This document shows, piece after piece, positions 19,960-21,175 of a DNA stretch of 21,175 nucleotides. Position numbers and translations under genes: made by a program. The notes beneath the pieces were generated by a model. The model was not told the DNA's origin. It did not search any database and saw only the letters and a program-made list of their open reading frames with translations. This DNA is from Balneolaceae bacterium. Its GTDB lineage: Bacteria > Bacteroidota > Rhodothermia > Balneolales > Balneolaceae. How positions within the stretch are numbered: position 1 is the stretch's first letter; each line of letters opens with the position of its first letter. The DNA is taken from NCBI GenBank assembly GCA_021767245.1, contig JAASTO010000021.1, positions 1-21,175 of the forward strand. Reading direction: 5' to 3'.

Positions 19960-20957
19960 TGGAATTTGCTGATCCCTATTGGTTTTGGGCACTCATTATT
20001 GTCCCTGTTTTAGTCGGTTTATACATATATCGCTTTTTTACGGGCAGGCAGGCTTCCCTATCCTTTTCTTCTCTTGACCTGATGAATGACCTTCCCGGAA
20101 ACTGGAAGTCTCATATTCACTGGCTGCAAGCTATGTTGGTCTGGGCTGGATTGGTATTTTTGATCATTGCACTGGCTCGACCTCAGGAGCGTCTGACCAC
20201 AGTAGAACGAAATGCCGAAGGAATCGATATTGTAATGGTTCTGGATATGTCGACCTCCATGCTGGCAGAAGACCTCAAACCCAACCGTTTTGAAGCCGCC
20301 CGACAGGTAGCCAAAGACTTTGTGGATAAACGTGAAACCGACCGTATTGGCCTGGTTACTTTTGCCATGAAAAGCTTTACCGTAGTTCCTCCTACCCTCG
20401 ATTACCGCCTTCTTAAGCAACTTATTGATGATCTGGAAATGGGGGTTATTCAGGATGGAACCGCCATTGGTATGGGTATAGCCACTGCTGTGAACCGGAT
20501 GAAAGAAAGCCCGGCTGAAAGCAAAGTTATCATTCTGCTTACTGATGGTCAGAATAACGCCGGTGAGATCGACCCGGTAACCGCGGCTGACCTGGCATTA
20601 ACCTACAATATAAAGATCTATACCATTGGTGCAGGAACCAGAGGCACCGCTCCATATCCTATTCAGGATCCTATCTTTGGTCAGCGTTATCAAAATGTAC
20701 AGGTAAACATTGATGAGGAAATGCTGACACAGGTAGCAGAATTGACGGGTGGACGTTATTTCCGTGCCACAGACAGTGAACAACTGGAAAGTGTGTATGC
20801 TGAAATTGATGAGCTCGAGAAAACCGAAGTTGAAGAGTTGATCTACACCGATTATGAAGATAAATATTCTCTTTACCTGAGTATCTCTCTAATCCTTTTC
20901 GGACTTTCATTCCTGATCAAAGTTACCATTACACAGACTATCACTCCACTCGATTAA
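19959..20957 (+). CDS. batA: BatA-like von Willebrand factor A membrane protein
   Basis: This 332-residue protein has the BatA layout: two N-terminal membrane helices (about 10-27 and 57-74), a cytoplasmic or periplasmic VWA domain (about 90-290) and a C-terminal helix (about 308-325). The metal-ion site is complete: D96-S98-S100 (DMSTS), T168 (DGTAIG) and D196 (LTDGQNN). GRYFRATDSEQLESVYAEIDELEKTE is typical of the family. It works with DUF58, BatD and MoxR proteins, with a reported link to aerotolerance in Bacteroides. Usually batB, batC and batE follow; here a gap and a new gene at 21076 follow instead. Confidence 0.88.
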   Translation: MEFADPYWFWALIIVPVLVGLYIYRFFTGRQASLSFSSLDLMNDLPGNWKSHIHWLQAMLVWAGLVFLIIALARPQERLTTVERNAEGIDIVMVLDMSTSMLAEDLKPNRFEAARQVAKDFVDKRETDRIGLVTFAMKSFTVVPPTLDYRLLKQLIDDLEMGVIQDGTAIGMGIATAVNRMKESPAESKVIILLTDGQNNAGEIDPVTAADLALTYNIKIYTIGAGTRGTAPYPIQDPIFGQRYQNVQVNIDEEMLTQVAELTGGRYFRATDSEQLESVYAEIDELEKTEVEELIYTDYEDKYSLYLSISLILFGLSFLIKVTITQTITPLD

Positions 20958-21028
20958 GAGGCATTGTACTTTACTCTATTCGATCGTCGTCTTAAATAAT
21001 TAAGATTACATCCTAATTGCATTCGTTT

Positions 21029-21036
21029 TATCTTTG
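21029..21036 (+). promoter_or_regulatory. Possible -7 box of the last gene
   Basis: TATCTTTG is identical to the -7 box of the tRNA-Leu promoter and lies 40 nt before the ATG at 21076. No clear TTTG is found at the usual upstream distance. Confidence 0.45.
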
Positions 21037-21075
21037 TAGTTTCAAAGAAACCTATAAAGTTACCTGCACGCCTAA

Positions 21076-21175
21076 ATGAGCATTTCCTTCATTAGAGAGC
21101 AATTAAAAAAGTCGGATGTTTTCCGAAATGTCCACGAGAGAATAGAGTCAGATTCATCTCTTACCTTAAAGAAAA
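21076..21175 (+). CDS. Start of a gene cut by the window end
   Basis: The ATG at 21076 opens a frame of 33 codons with no stop before the window ends (MSISFIREQLKKSDVFRNVHERIES...). The beginning is helical and charged, with no signal peptide. It might be the N-terminus of a transcription-repair coupling factor (Mfd), whose first residues in related bacteria look similar, but this is too short to be sure. An upstream -7 box supports a real gene. Confidence 0.6.
   Translation, partial: MSISFIREQLKKSDVFRNVHERIESDSSLTLKK

Noticed and set aside
20058..20420. 120-codon minus-strand frame within the BatA-like gene
   Set aside because: It lies entirely opposite a well-conserved VWA gene and shows no domain.

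Overview
The window looks like the chromosome of a member of Bacteroidota or of the related Balneolota/Rhodothermota group. This is inferred from: -7 boxes of the TAnnTTTG type (for example 6824-6831 on the minus strand, 11692-11699, 18878-18885); starts mostly without a Shine-Dalgarno; a Bacteroidetes-type tyrosine integrase; a BT4734/VirE-N type primase domain; and Bat-type von Willebrand genes. No marker gene is present to settle the genus.

Region 1 (about 126-6747) is a 6.6-kb integrative element inserted in the 3' end of a tRNA-Leu(CAA) gene. A 24-bp direct repeat copied from the tRNA (126-149 and 6724-6747) marks its ends. The intact tRNA lies at the right end on the minus strand, and the integrase starts just inside the left end. 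All element genes read left to right: integrase; an unknown 244-aa protein; an excisionase-like HTH protein; a second HTH protein; a replication-organiser-like protein with a Lys-Asp hexamer-repeat tail; a primase-like protein (BT4734/VirE-N plus PriCT-2) without a helicase; a 26-aa membrane peptide; a coiled-coil protein; and four small unknown proteins, two of which share a duplicated start. There are no conjugation genes and no phage structural genes. The layout fits a phage satellite or minimal integrative element better than a complete prophage or ICE.

Region 2 (6810-16084) is ordinary chromosome: a membrane-anchored unknown protein; a cold-shock protein, small membrane protein, PagL-like lipid A deacylase and cyclophilin in one run; a large surface protein with about fifteen 14-16-residue repeats; exported MsrB; a PH-domain protein followed by a CrtI/CrtD-family carotenoid desaturase; a convergent YfcE-like phosphodiesterase; a family 2 glycosyltransferase; and a membrane protein with HEAGH.

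Region 3 (16085-16600) has no convincing protein gene. It holds a chain of strong hairpins ending in a clear terminator and containing a repeated module. It could be a structured RNA or a cluster of interspersed palindromic repeats.

Region 4 (16601-21175) carries a split Bat-type locus: a DUF58 protein, a convergent M23 endopeptidase, a BatD-like protein and a BatA-like VWA protein. The window ends inside a new gene at 21076. The most unusual material is the integrative element, with its separated and apparently replaced tRNA terminator and its repeated 10-bp sites, and the hairpin chain at 16111-16536.
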